From Pictodentalium vernedei (lineage: Eukaryota; Mollusca; Scaphopoda; Dentaliida; Dentaliidae), in NCBI GenBank assembly GCA_031216915.1, contig CM062294.1:394931217-394995216 (forward strand): a stretch of DNA of 64,000 nt, in the 5' to 3' direction. The position numbers and the translations under genes are program-made. Under the pieces are notes generated by a model. It saw only the letters and a program-made list of their open reading frames with translations, made no database searches and had not been told where the DNA came from. Of the stretch, positions 34,714 through 43,289 are shown in pieces (positions within the stretch are counted from its first letter, which is position 1; every line of letters begins with the position of its first letter).

Positions 34714-35163
34714 TTCATTTGCTTTCCATCATTTTGCAAATGTTTCTGTATGACTTCAATCTTTTTTGATTTAGTTCTATGATTTCTGAAATGTGAAATT
34801 TTTAATAGTTTACAAATCTCGTTTAACTGAGGTATGGTTTTCTCATTTAAATTTTCCAATTTTTTTTTATCTGTTTGTTTCATTTTGTAAGAATATATAT
34901 TTTCGAATTTTGTATTTTAAATAATTTGTTTAAAAAGTTTTGTTTTTTTAATGTGAAAAAAAATTTTTTTTGGATGAAATTAATCGATTTTTTTATGTTC
35001 CTTAACGTTAAAAAAAAAAAACGAGAAAAAAAGGATGTTAAACATTTAACTTATATATATAAAGAGAAAAAAAACTTTTTAAACAAATTATTTAAAATAC
35101 AAAAATTTAAAATATACATTATTTGCAAGAATTCGTAAAACAAAAAAAAACAAATAATCAATC
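34714..35163. other. AT-rich divergent intergenic region
   Basis: Separates the polymerase gene (minus) from the small plus-strand genes. Contains the first copy of the triplicated leader (about 35026-35163). No other coding support. Confidence 0.4.
35026..35163 (+). promoter_or_regulatory. Triplicated leader module, copy 1
   Basis: GGATGTTAAACATTTAACTT, TATATATAAAGAGAAAAAAA, ACTTTTTAAACAAATTAT, TACATTATTTGCAAGAATTC, then CAAATAATCAATC directly before ATG. Nearly the same module precedes the genes at 35720 and 36419. Confidence 0.65.
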
Positions 35164-35438
35164 ATGACGACAACATCCACGACGGAATCTCGACATAAAT
35201 GTCGACGTTGTTTAATAAATCGTTATTCTCCAAAAAAACCAGGAAGAAAAAAAATCGTAATTTATATTTATGCGTTTCGAAAGAAAATGATATGATTTGC
35301 GATAGAAAATCGAATCGTAATACTATTAGCAAACAAAAATTAATCGCCAATGTCGTTCAAACTATTAAAAAAAAAGGTTCAAGACAAATAGAACTCTTAC
35401 GACTTTTACGCGAAGTCTCGCACGAGGTTCAAAACTAA
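35164..35438 (+). pseudogene. Small basic protein behind leader copy 1, frame-broken
   Basis: ATG 35164 opens MTTTSTTESRHKCRRCLINR, which stops after about 43 codons. A second frame from about 35199 carries LYLCVSKENDMICDRKSNRN and KQKLIANVVQTIKKKGSRQI to 35438. A C-x2-C in the first piece and C...C in the second suggest one broken zinc-binding, very basic protein. The start MTTT resembles MRTTTPKRC of the gene at 36419, but the bodies do not match. Confidence 0.4.
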
Positions 35439-35578
35439 TTTCCGCGAAGCAGACGCGTGTTCATGTCACCCGATTCCTTCTCAAGAGATGATGATAACTG
35501 CAAGATGTGAAGGCTAATTTTTAAACATTCGATGTCTTGCACGTTCTAAGAACTCATGAAAAAAAAATTAAATTAATA
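35439..35578. other. Spacer
   Basis: Contains TGATGATAACTGCAAGATGTGA; nothing coding recognised. Confidence 0.3.
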
Positions 35579-35719
35579 TGAAAAAAAGGATGTTAAAATT
35601 TAACTTTTATATATATTTAAAGAGAAAAAAAACTTTTTAAACAAATTATATAAATACAAAAATTTAAAATATACATTATTTGCAAGAATTCGTTAAACAA
35701 AAAAAACAAATAATCGATC
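35579..35719 (+). promoter_or_regulatory. Triplicated leader module, copy 2
   Basis: Same succession as copy 1: GGATGTTAAAATTTAACTT, TATATATTTAAAGAGAAAA, TACATTATTTGCAAGAATTC, CAAATAATCGATC. It ends at AAG (35720) where the other two copies have ATG. Confidence 0.65.
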
Positions 35720-36169
35720 AAGACAGCAACACCTAAAAGATGCGAATTGAAATTGAAACGAGTCGAAGCATGTACGAAATTAGGTTTTAAAATCTATACA
35801 TTACAACAACACGATCCCATCGAATTGAACGAGGTCGAGTCGATGGGCTTAGAGCGCTACTACGACAAATATCATATGTGTTTGAAATTGGATGAAGCCA
35901 TGCTCGATTTGTTTTGCGAGTACCAAAGCGATCTGGTGAATAATATCATCGTCGCCGAAGACAGAAAATTCGACAAGGATGATTTGTTGTTGTTCTTTAG
36001 AAATTACATATATCCAATAATCTCACTCGAACTCTTGGACAAATCGGGTGGTGAGAGCGCATTCACCGATGTAAAAAAACTTAAAAGAGTAAAGATAAAC
36101 ATACAAGACATTTTTGTAAGTGAGAAAATGACGCATGTCAACATGCTAATAACGGACTTGGAAATATAA
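35720..36169 (+). pseudogene. Tandem paralogue 1, start codon lost
   Basis: Reading frame open from 35720 to 36169, about 149 residues, but the expected ATG is AAG. It matches the gene at 36419 along its length: CELKLKRVE, HDPIELNEVE, GLERYYDKY, LKLDEAMLDL, VAEDRKFDKDDL, GGES...VKKLKRVKINIQ and VNMLITDLEI. Alpha-helical and charged, no membrane segment. Family unknown to me; the end-to-end similarity between the two shows a duplicated, once functional gene. Confidence 0.6.
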
Positions 36170-36203
36170 ACAATAGAGAGATTGATTTTAGCAAAGAAGA
36201 AGG

Positions 36204-36247
36204 AAAAAAAAAAGTAATGAGATCTAAAAGTGATCTCATTACTTTTT
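36204..36247. terminator. Perfect palindrome after paralogue 1
   Basis: AAAAGTAATGAGATC, 7-nt loop, GATCTCATTACTTTT. Same palindrome family as at 28476 and 36903. Confidence 0.7.
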
Positions 36248-36289
36248 ACAAAAAAATTTTTCACAATAAAGAAATTAAAATTAAAAACA

Positions 36290-36418
36290 ACTTTTTTTTA
36301 TATATATAAAAAGAGCAAAAAAAACAAAACTTTTTTTTAAACAAATTATTAAAATACAAAATTTAAAATATACATTATTTGCAAGAATTTGTAAAAACAA
36401 AAAACTTAATAATCGATC
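36290..36418 (+). promoter_or_regulatory. Triplicated leader module, copy 3
   Basis: TATATATATAAAAAGAGC, then TTTTTTTTAAACAAATTATT, TACATTATTTGCAAGAATTT and AATAATCGATC directly before ATG 36419. Confidence 0.65.
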
Positions 36419-36868
36419 ATGAGGACAACAACACCTAAAAGATGTGAATTGAAATTGAAACGAGTCGAAATGAATAAGAAATTCAGTCATAAAATCTATA
36501 GATTAAAACGACACGATCCCATCGAATTGAACGAGGTTGAGACGAAGGGCTTAGAGCACAAATACGACAAATATAAGATGCCTTTGAAATTGGACGAAGC
36601 CGTGCTCGATTTGATTTATGAGTACTAAAGCAATCTGCAGAACATCGTCATCGCCGAAGATAGAGAATTCGACAAGGACGATTTGTCATTGCCCTATGGA
36701 AATTACATATTTCCAAACATCTCATTCGAACTCATGGAGAAATTGGGTGGTGAGAGCGAGTTGACCAATGTAAAAAAACTCAAAAGAGTAAAGATAAACA
36801 TTCAACACGTTTTCGAAAAAGGAGAAGACACGAGTGTCAACATGCTAATAACAGACTTGGAAATATAA
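36419..36868 (+). pseudogene. Tandem paralogue 2, one in-frame stop
   Basis: 149 codons with ATG at 36419, interrupted by TAA at 36626-36628 and open in the same frame afterwards. It starts MRTTTPKRCELKLKR and ends VNMLITDLEI, as in its neighbour. Function unknown. The pair plus the leader at 35026 indicate serial duplication in this part of the element. Confidence 0.65.
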
Positions 36869-36902
36869 ACAATAGAGTGATTGATTTTTAGCAAAGAAAA
36901 AT

Positions 36903-36950
36903 AAAAAAAAAAAGTAATAAGATCATCTTTAGATTTCATTACTTTTTTTT
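36903..36950. terminator. Palindrome between convergent genes
   Basis: AAAAAGTAATAAGATC and GATTTCATTACTTTTT around a short loop, between the gene at 36419 (plus) and that at 37383 (minus). Third member of the palindrome family. Confidence 0.65.
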
Positions 36951-36951
36951 T

Positions 36952-37383
36952 TGTTTGTTTTCCTTCTTCTTCACTATCACCATATAATATAATAACGTTT
37001 CCTTTTCTCTCAATTTTCAGCGTTGATTCTTCTTCTTTTTCTTTTTTTCTTTTTCTTTGTGATATGATACGTTTATAACAACATTTTTGTTTATCCGAAT
37101 CATAATTATGAACGAATGTTGTGCATCTCTTGGTAACTCTCGCATCATTACCATTCTCTTCAGAAGGTAGTGGTGACGGTGGAAAGCATCGTCTCATTCT
37201 CAACCGTCTATCCCGCGCTTTATCTATCACTTTCATTAGTTCTTTCCTTAGATATCCATCATTAGCGTCTAACCATTTTTTTATTTTTTCGCTCTCTGTC
37301 TTGCGATGTTCGTCATTATCGTCAAATTGTTTCTCCACCTTTTCATCCAGGTGATAAATTTGTTTCTCCACCTTTTTACCCAT
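36952..37383 (-). CDS. Charged coiled-coil protein of unknown function
   Basis: ATG 37383. The N-terminal ~60 residues are heptad-like and charged (VEKQIYHLDEKVEKQFDDND, SEKIKKWLDANDGYLRKELM), then comes a basic stretch RDRRLRMRRC, a Cys-containing middle and a KRKKEKEEE tail. The open frame actually continues to 36802 through the palindrome at 36903 and antisense to the neighbouring gene; that tail (ITFFFYFSLLK...) looks like readthrough, so the original stop was probably lost near 36950. I give the likely coding part only. Family not recognised. Confidence 0.45.
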
Positions 37384-37436
37384 TTTAAATATATTATTTT
37401 ATACTTTCTATGATTTATATTTTATATAATTTTATA

Positions 37437-38272
37437 TTATAATAACATATTCAAAATCAGTATATTCTTAAACGGCGAATTCTCACCGAGCAACAAACCC
37501 TTGCCGAGTCGCTCAACGTTCTGTCCACTCTTCAGATAGAGACTGTTTCCTCTCAGAGACTTGCCACCTCTAACGGGTTCTAGATACAATCCTTTACTGC
37601 TGTCGTCTACGTGGACGCGACACACGGCTCCTCCCTTCTTCAAAAACAGTCCGTTGCCACCCATTAATTTCTCAACTGGCGAACTAGCGAGTCCCATGAG
37701 AGCTCCCACGCCGAGAGTCTTTCCGAGAAAGGGTAGTGCCTTTGCGGCGAAGGGTTATGCTTTTGCGGCTATTCCTGCCAATAGTGGTAGGAAACCGCCT
37801 TTCATTCTCAAATTGTATCTCAATTGAGCGGGACTCATTCTCACCATCAACCCTCTTCCATCGTGAATCGCTTTCTCCATCCTTTTGATTTGACTTCTGG
37901 TCCAGGCGATCGAATCCTGACCGCCTCTCGTCAGATCTTCGTGAGTGAATTTGAATCTCACCGCCTCACCTCGAGTTGTTAACGCTCTCTTAAGTTTCTT
38001 CCTCTGTCCTGCGTATATGTTCACGTTTTCGAATCTCCAACCAATCCGTTCCGTCGGAATACTTGAATGAGTTATTATTCTGACGTTGGGAAAGGAATAA
38101 TAAGTCTCCAGATTCACCAACGCCATCTCGTATCTTTTCTCTCTATTCAATTCGATGGAAGGTTCGAATTTCATAGCGAATCGAGTAAATCGCCACTCAC
38201 CACGATTTGAATGGATTGTTTTGCAGCCGTATTATTGGCTATCCGTTCTACCAATTCTCCATGTTCGAACAT
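37437..38272 (-). pseudogene. Probable minor virion protein, Gly-rich C-terminus; broken
   Basis: Three pieces. ATG 38272 opens MFEHGELVERIANNTAAKQS and closes after 33 codons at 38171. The next frame, from about 38190, carries FEPSIELNREKRYEMALVNL, ETYYSFPN and MSPAQLRYNLRMKGGFLPLL to TAA 37755-37757; the same frame resumes to 37437 with GNGLFLKKGG, GNSLYLKSG and GENSPFKNIL. One frameshift near 38190 and one nonsense codon. The amphipathic Gly-rich end, with 'GxGLxLK' repeats, recalls small adenovirus core and cement proteins, and proteins with this plan recur in invertebrate Polintons; an internal virion role is inference. Position next to the packaging ATPase agrees. Confidence 0.6.
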
Positions 38273-38327
38273 TATATTTAATTTTATTTTTTTATTCAAA
38301 ACTAATTATTTGAAGATTTATTATTTT

Positions 38328-39074
38328 CTAAATTTTATTTTCACGCTCTATCTTATTATTATCATCAGAAACATAAAACTTGTCGAATCCGCACCGATAT
38401 TTTCCGTGATTAAATTCGCTTGTCAAATAGATCACGACGAAATTGTAAAGTCCACCATCCCAAACCCTCTTGCAGAATCTCCTGAATTCCGCCGCGCTCA
38501 TGTCGTTTGCAACGTGATCGCTGTAGATGTGATTGAGATTCTTGAGATCTTGGCGAAAGAGACATAGAAAATTAGCGTTCTCCCTTATCGTCTGTCTGGG
38601 CAATCGAAAATAATTCTGCGACAGGTAAAAACAGTCCACGTTGCTGTGCCGGCCCCTAACGTAATACGATTTGCATCGGTTCTGTCTCTCCAAAAGCAGA
38701 TCGTCGAAAATCATGAGATTCTTATCTTTCGATTTCAGTTCTCTAGGATCCGGAACGTCACTAGCGTTCTCATAAAATCGACACTCGACGTTCGAAGATG
38801 CATTTCTCTTCATCAGTTCCATCGCCGCACCGTCCAAAATGGTTGAAAGTGGAGCTTCGCTCTTGTTGAATTCCTCCCTACTGTCAAAGATTCTGGCTAT
38901 GACGTCCTTAGGCAATCTACGATCCATACACTCTTGAAGCAATCTGTATTCGGGTTGAAACAAGCTCTTGCCAAACATGAACAATCTGTCATAATCCAAC
39001 CAGTCGGGTCGGGACAACAGATTCATCAACAGATTGGTCTCTAAGTGTTTGCCTCTTCGAACAATATCCTCCAA
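38328..39074 (-). pseudogene. Packaging ATPase (FtsK/HerA type), P-loop lost
   Basis: 248 codons. Walker B is clear: KNLMIFDDLLL (residues 118-128, D124 D125). It is followed by RHSNVDCFYLSQNYFRLPR with the sensor Gln and RENANFLCLFRQD, as in the A32/FtsK-like genome-packaging ATPases of Polintons and adintoviruses. The expected Walker A (G-x4-GK-T/S) should stand just before the TNLLMNLL helix; here only a garbled RRGKHLETNLL remains, upstream of which TGA closes the frame. The only start codons in the frame are a TTG (39074) and an internal ATG. An 80-bp direct duplication lies immediately upstream, so the N-terminus was probably destroyed by a rearrangement. Confidence 0.85.
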
Positions 39075-39218
39075 ATCTCAATTTCTATTCATCTCATAAA
39101 GACAAAACACGAATATCTATTACAGATCGTCTCTTTCAAACAATATCCTCTAAAAATCAATTTCTATCCGTCTCATCAAGACAAAACACGAATGTCTATA
39201 ATACAGATCATATTCATA
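39055..39218. repeat. ~80-bp tandem duplication
   Basis: AACAATATCCTCCAAATCTC...AAGACAAAACACGAATATCT at 39059 onward recurs as AACAATATCCTCTAAAAATC...AAGACAAAACACGAATGTCT about 81 bp later. Lies between the ATPase and the right terminal repeat. Confidence 0.8.
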
Positions 39219-39287
39219 ATCGACTCTTTTTGAACAAAAACCTCATTCAGTCGTAACGATAACATGTGTTAGTTTTACTTCAGGAAG

Positions 39288-39945
39288 ACGTGACAGCGGG
39301 TTCGCGAATTTCTAACACACCGACGACAACACTCTTCGTTCAAAACATTTCCATCAAGTGCTCGTTGAGATCACCTCACAATAACGTGCGCCAGTCTCAC
39401 ATCGAGAAACGCTACAGTGGGTTTGCGGATTCAAACATCACCTCTTCGCGCGAGTTGATTTCCAACCTAAAATCTGCAAGTGGATCTCCGTGTACGCCTC
39501 CATAGGGTTTCAGTGTTAAAATCGTGTGCGGACGCGGATTGTTAGAATCGGCAAAATGATGAGTTCGAATTCTCAAAACGTTTTTTTGCTCGCAATTTAA
39601 CACTCTCCATAGGGTTTCAGTGTTAAAATCGTGTACGGACGCGGATTGTTAGAATCGACAAGACGATGAGTTCGAACTCTCAAAACGTTTTTTTGCTTGC
39701 AATTTAACACTGAATCCTATGGGGAAAACTCATCTGCGGATTTCAATCAAAACGGTACATGTACGTGTACGTAAAACTACGCGCGTCTAGGATACAATTC
39801 AGTGTTAAAAAAAATCGAGCTCACCCTAAAAAACCGTTAAAATCTTGTACACGTACACGATTTTAACACTAAATCCTATGAAGGTGTACATGTACACGTA
39901 CACGTACATGTACAGGTGAGCTCGAACTCTCATTTATCACCTACT
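39288..39945 (-). repeat. Polinton right terminal inverted repeat
   Basis: Reverse complement of 23725-24387 with scattered substitutions (several per 100 bp in the inner part). Ends TTATCACCTACT at 39945. Confidence 0.95.
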
Positions 39946-39951
39946 GAGGCC
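39946..39951. repeat. Polinton target-site duplication, right (GAGGCC)
   Basis: Identical to 23719-23724; continues into the interrupted LTR (CCCTTGTCCCTATATTTAGG). Confidence 0.95.
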
Positions 39952-39987
39952 CCTTGTCCCTATATTTAGGCTGGCTTTGCCCTGACA
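39952..39987 (-). repeat. LTR A, right part
   Basis: CTTGTCCCTATATTTAGGCT...CTGACA matches the ends of LTR B and C. This is the 3' LTR of the minus-strand retrotransposon pair. Confidence 0.9.
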
Positions 39988-41067
39988 ACTCCCTTCCCGA
40001 TAGAAACACCCTGTGCATCTCTCAAAACACAAGGGGCAAAGCCACGCACGCTCGCCTCTCACACCTTTTTACAATCTGCCCATCATGTTCAAGACTACAA
40101 AACTGTACCCTAGTGGTCGTGAGGCTCATGACCGCGCTCATGCGTCGGCCATGTCGATTCCCACGGCACACACGCCACCTCATGCTCCCGTCTTGCGGGT
40201 TTACATATGGAGAGTAGCCTTATCCTTAGATTTGCAGCACTCTCTCTCTCTCTCTGTCTCTAATACTATATATTTACACCTAAACATACACATTTTTATA
40301 CATATTCGCCCACTTTGCAAACAGTTCACATGGCACTCACTCCGACGAGTAACACCGTCCGCGCCTTTGGGTCAGATGGGTTAATTCCAACGGAGTGTAA
40401 CTTCATCTCCCATTCCCCTATGTCTTGTGAAGGGGCAAACGACCCCTGCATTATGTTGAGCTTCACCCTCGCAAAACTCAACCAGGGGATTAAAATCGTG
40501 CCTCACACACTTACAAAACTCGACACACAGACTCCCCGTTCACGCACACTCGTGACGGACGGGGCAGTGTATCTCACATAGCACTCACAACCAACTCTAG
40601 TCAGCAGTCAGAGCAATAATAATACTAAAATAAAAAAAATTCTTCCGGCCCTTAACACCGGGTTTACGAAACTCATCACCTCAACCACAAAAATATTTGC
40701 GACTGGAGCCCCCGTCCCAGACACCAGGCCCACAGCCACCCAACTATTGCTTCTTAATAACCACCAACCATTGGTAGGGGCCCGGTTCCCAGTATCCCCT
40801 TGGGTAACCCTTGACACACCCCTACTTCTCGCCCCGTTATTTCTACGGGTATTCCACCAGGGTCTCCATACCCTGTCATTGTCGCATCCCCAAGAGCTTC
40901 CCTTGGCGCTATATCCCCCAGGCTCACTCGTCCCGGCGATTACCTTCGTTCGAACGACACTGGCCGTCCTTGGACCTTGTGCCGTCTACCTCCCGGTCCA
41001 TTGCGACGACTTCTTGCGCACCCTGGGCGCTGTGTGACCCCGGCACTCACTGCGTGGTCTCCGCCCC

Positions 41068-43265
41068 CTAGGATGCTTCTCCTTTGGTTTGTAGGTCCTT
41101 TCCTCGGCCCCCCTGGGCGCCCACCTTAGCGGTTCCATCCACTTTAACACTATCAACTTGTGTTGACCCGTGCCCTCTCAGTTCTGGGGAAGTTTGCCCA
41201 GCCTTTTGCGTGGGTCTGGCCTCCCCTCTCCACACGGATGACACTGACTTCTTGGGGCGCTCAACTCCCCCACATAAACTTGCTTGAGGGTCTTTCCCCA
41301 ATGACCCCATTGGGTTCCCTCGCTGTTTGGCGTTTAGCTTGGACCACCTGCGGCCCCTTCTCCCCAATTGGACAGGAGTCGTCCCTCCTGAAACTTTCCG
41401 ACTCTTCGTCGTGTAGGGGCCATCCCCTGGACCATCGGATTGGTTCTCCCTGGGAACCTTCCCTTCCTTACTCGGTACGTTACCGAATGCAACCGCCGGG
41501 GGTCCTTGCCCACCGACTTGAACTTTCTTTGCCCTCGTTGGGCCCTCACTTGGCCCCCTCCTCCTGGACCATAACTTATCAGGGCATGCCCTCACCCCTG
41601 CTATATTACCTATGGCCAGGTCATACACAGGTGATTCAATGCAAATGGCTTCCACTTCGCCACAATAAAATGGGGTATCCACAGTTATCCTCGCGATGGG
41701 GAACCTTCTAACGGTCCCATCTATCAAAATATACAAATGGTCGCGCCCCAAAAATTGCTTGTCGTCAACCAGTTGCTTTCTAACCGCTGCAGAGGAGCAC
41801 CCAGAATCTCGGAGCAGACGGATCTCCCTTTGTCCCACATACCCTTGGTACACTGGCATGTTAACCTTCTCCTGCGAAGTTGTGACCCTCTCACACATGC
41901 CACTTATTATCGGGACAACCTCCCCGCCTTCAAGCCTTAATTCTCCCTCTTGTATACATTCCCGGAGGGGACTGTGTTCTGCACTGATAGTTTGACAGAA
42001 CGCTGCCGTCTGTCTACTGGGCCCTGGATCTACGCGGTCACCTTGCTTCCAACCCCTTGGTGCTGCGTTCCCGGCCCCCTGCTGAGGTGGTCTAATGTTT
42101 CCAGTGGTCCTAACCTGCTTCTGCCAGCAGTCCCTGGCAATATGACCCCGTTTGTTGCAGATAAAACAAGTTGTGTCTTTGGGGGCGTTCCCATTCCGGC
42201 TTGCCTGCGACGTAGGCGTATTGGGGTGGTGTTGCCTTACAGGTGTCATTGCCAATCCGTTTGCCCCATCCCTAGCCGATTTGGGTGCGTTTACACTCCC
42301 ACCGTGGGCCTCGATGTAGCGTTCTGCCACAGTTGCCATCTCATCATAGGTGGGCGGACCCCTTTCCTTGATGAACAGGCCCAACTCCTTGAAGCATGTA
42401 GTTAAAAACTGCTCCCGGAGAAATAGATCTCGCAGGGCTCCATATGACTCATTCACGTCTGCGAGATCAGTCCAGCGGTCAAAGTACCGCCTAGCTCGGG
42501 CAAAATACTGAGGTACTGTTTCTCCCTTCTCCTGCTTAATTTCTCGGAACTTGGTCCGGAATCCTTCTTCAGTGAGCTGGTATCTCCGAAGGATGGCATT
42601 CTTCAGCTCACTGTAGTCGTCAAGAAGTGCAGGAGGCATACTGGTATGAGCCTCGAGGGCTTTACCTGACAACAAAGGGCTCAAGCATATAGCCCATGTG
42701 TCTTCTGGCCACATTTGACTGGAGGCAAAACGCTCGAACCTCTCCAAGTACGAGTCCAAGTCATCTGTGCTTTCATTAAAATGAGCGAGATGGGGGCGTG
42801 GGGCAATCCCATCCCCTGAGCGCCGACTTTCATTTTCCACATCGGCCCTTGCTCTGAGGAGCTCTAATTCTCTCTCGTGCCTCTGTAGTTCGAGCTCTCG
42901 TTCTGCCTCCCTTGCCTCCCTTGCTAATTGGGCTTCACTCTCTCTCGCCTCATTTGCTAATCGAATCTCTCTCTGTTTCGCCTCTCTTGCGTCTTTCTCA
43001 CGCTCTCGGTCTAATTGGGTTTCTCTCTCCCTTGCGTCATTTGCTAATTGAATCTCTCTCTCTTTTGCCTCCCTTGCTAATTGAATCTCTCTCTCTTTTG
43101 CCTCCCTTGCCAATTGAATCTCTCTCTCTCTTTTGCCTCCCTTGCTGCTTGGGCCTCCCTCTCCCTTGCGTCATTACGTAAGGCAATCTCCTTGGCCTCA
43201 CGTTTCTGCTCATCTTTAACTAACTTCTGAAGTTCGGCCCCCTCAATGCCCATTTCCTTGCCCAA
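41068..43265 (-). pseudogene. Gag-protease polyprotein, copy 1
   Basis: The long frame 43113-41068 (681 codons) has a coiled-coil N-terminus built from EREIQLAREAK-type units (to about residue 90). Next is a capsid-like Gag domain (about 108-272: HLAHFNESTDDLDSYLERFE, YFARARRYFDRW), a zinc knuckle C316-x2-C319-x4-H324-x4-C329 and a retropepsin-like segment with D-S-G at 436-438 (RLLRDSGCSSAAV). A Gly/Pro/Lys-rich tail without RT motifs follows. The N-terminal start (MGKEMGIEGAELQ, 43265-43077) is in another frame: an extra CT in a CT run near 43120 shifts it. The MDVV start used by copy 2 is lost here (ATACATG for ATGGATG). Gypsy-like lineage is inferred from the Gag-knuckle-protease order. 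Confidence 0.85.
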
Positions 43266-43289
43266 TGATACCAGTTGGGCGAGGGGTGT

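Larger units (their letters stand above)
23725..39945. mobile_element. Polinton/Maverick (adintovirus-like) provirus, 16.2 kb
   Basis: Bounded by ~660-bp inverted repeats starting AGTAGGTGATAAATGAGAG and by a perfect 6-bp duplication. It holds the core set that defines the group: protein-primed DNA polymerase B, retroviral-type integrase, adenain-like protease, packaging ATPase and double-jelly-roll capsid protein, plus fibre-like and unknown genes. Polymerase, protease, capsid, integrase, ATPase and the minor virion protein all carry breaks, and the two inverted repeats differ by scattered substitutions, so it is an old, defective copy. No other transposon has inserted into it. Its host is a retrotransposon LTR, which dates it after that insertion. 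Confidence 0.95.

Noticed and set aside
36802-36951. C-terminal tail of the coiled-coil protein
   Set aside because: The frame runs through a terminator-like palindrome and antisense to the neighbouring gene; probably readthrough after loss of the stop.
40013-40384. Plus-strand 121-124-codon frame conserved at 45275-45640
   Set aside because: Antisense to the retrotransposon; conservation follows from high similarity of the two copies. Composition is that of a transposon end, with (CT)n.
41160-42405. Plus-strand frames across the gag region
   Set aside because: Shadows of the minus-strand Gag-protease frame.
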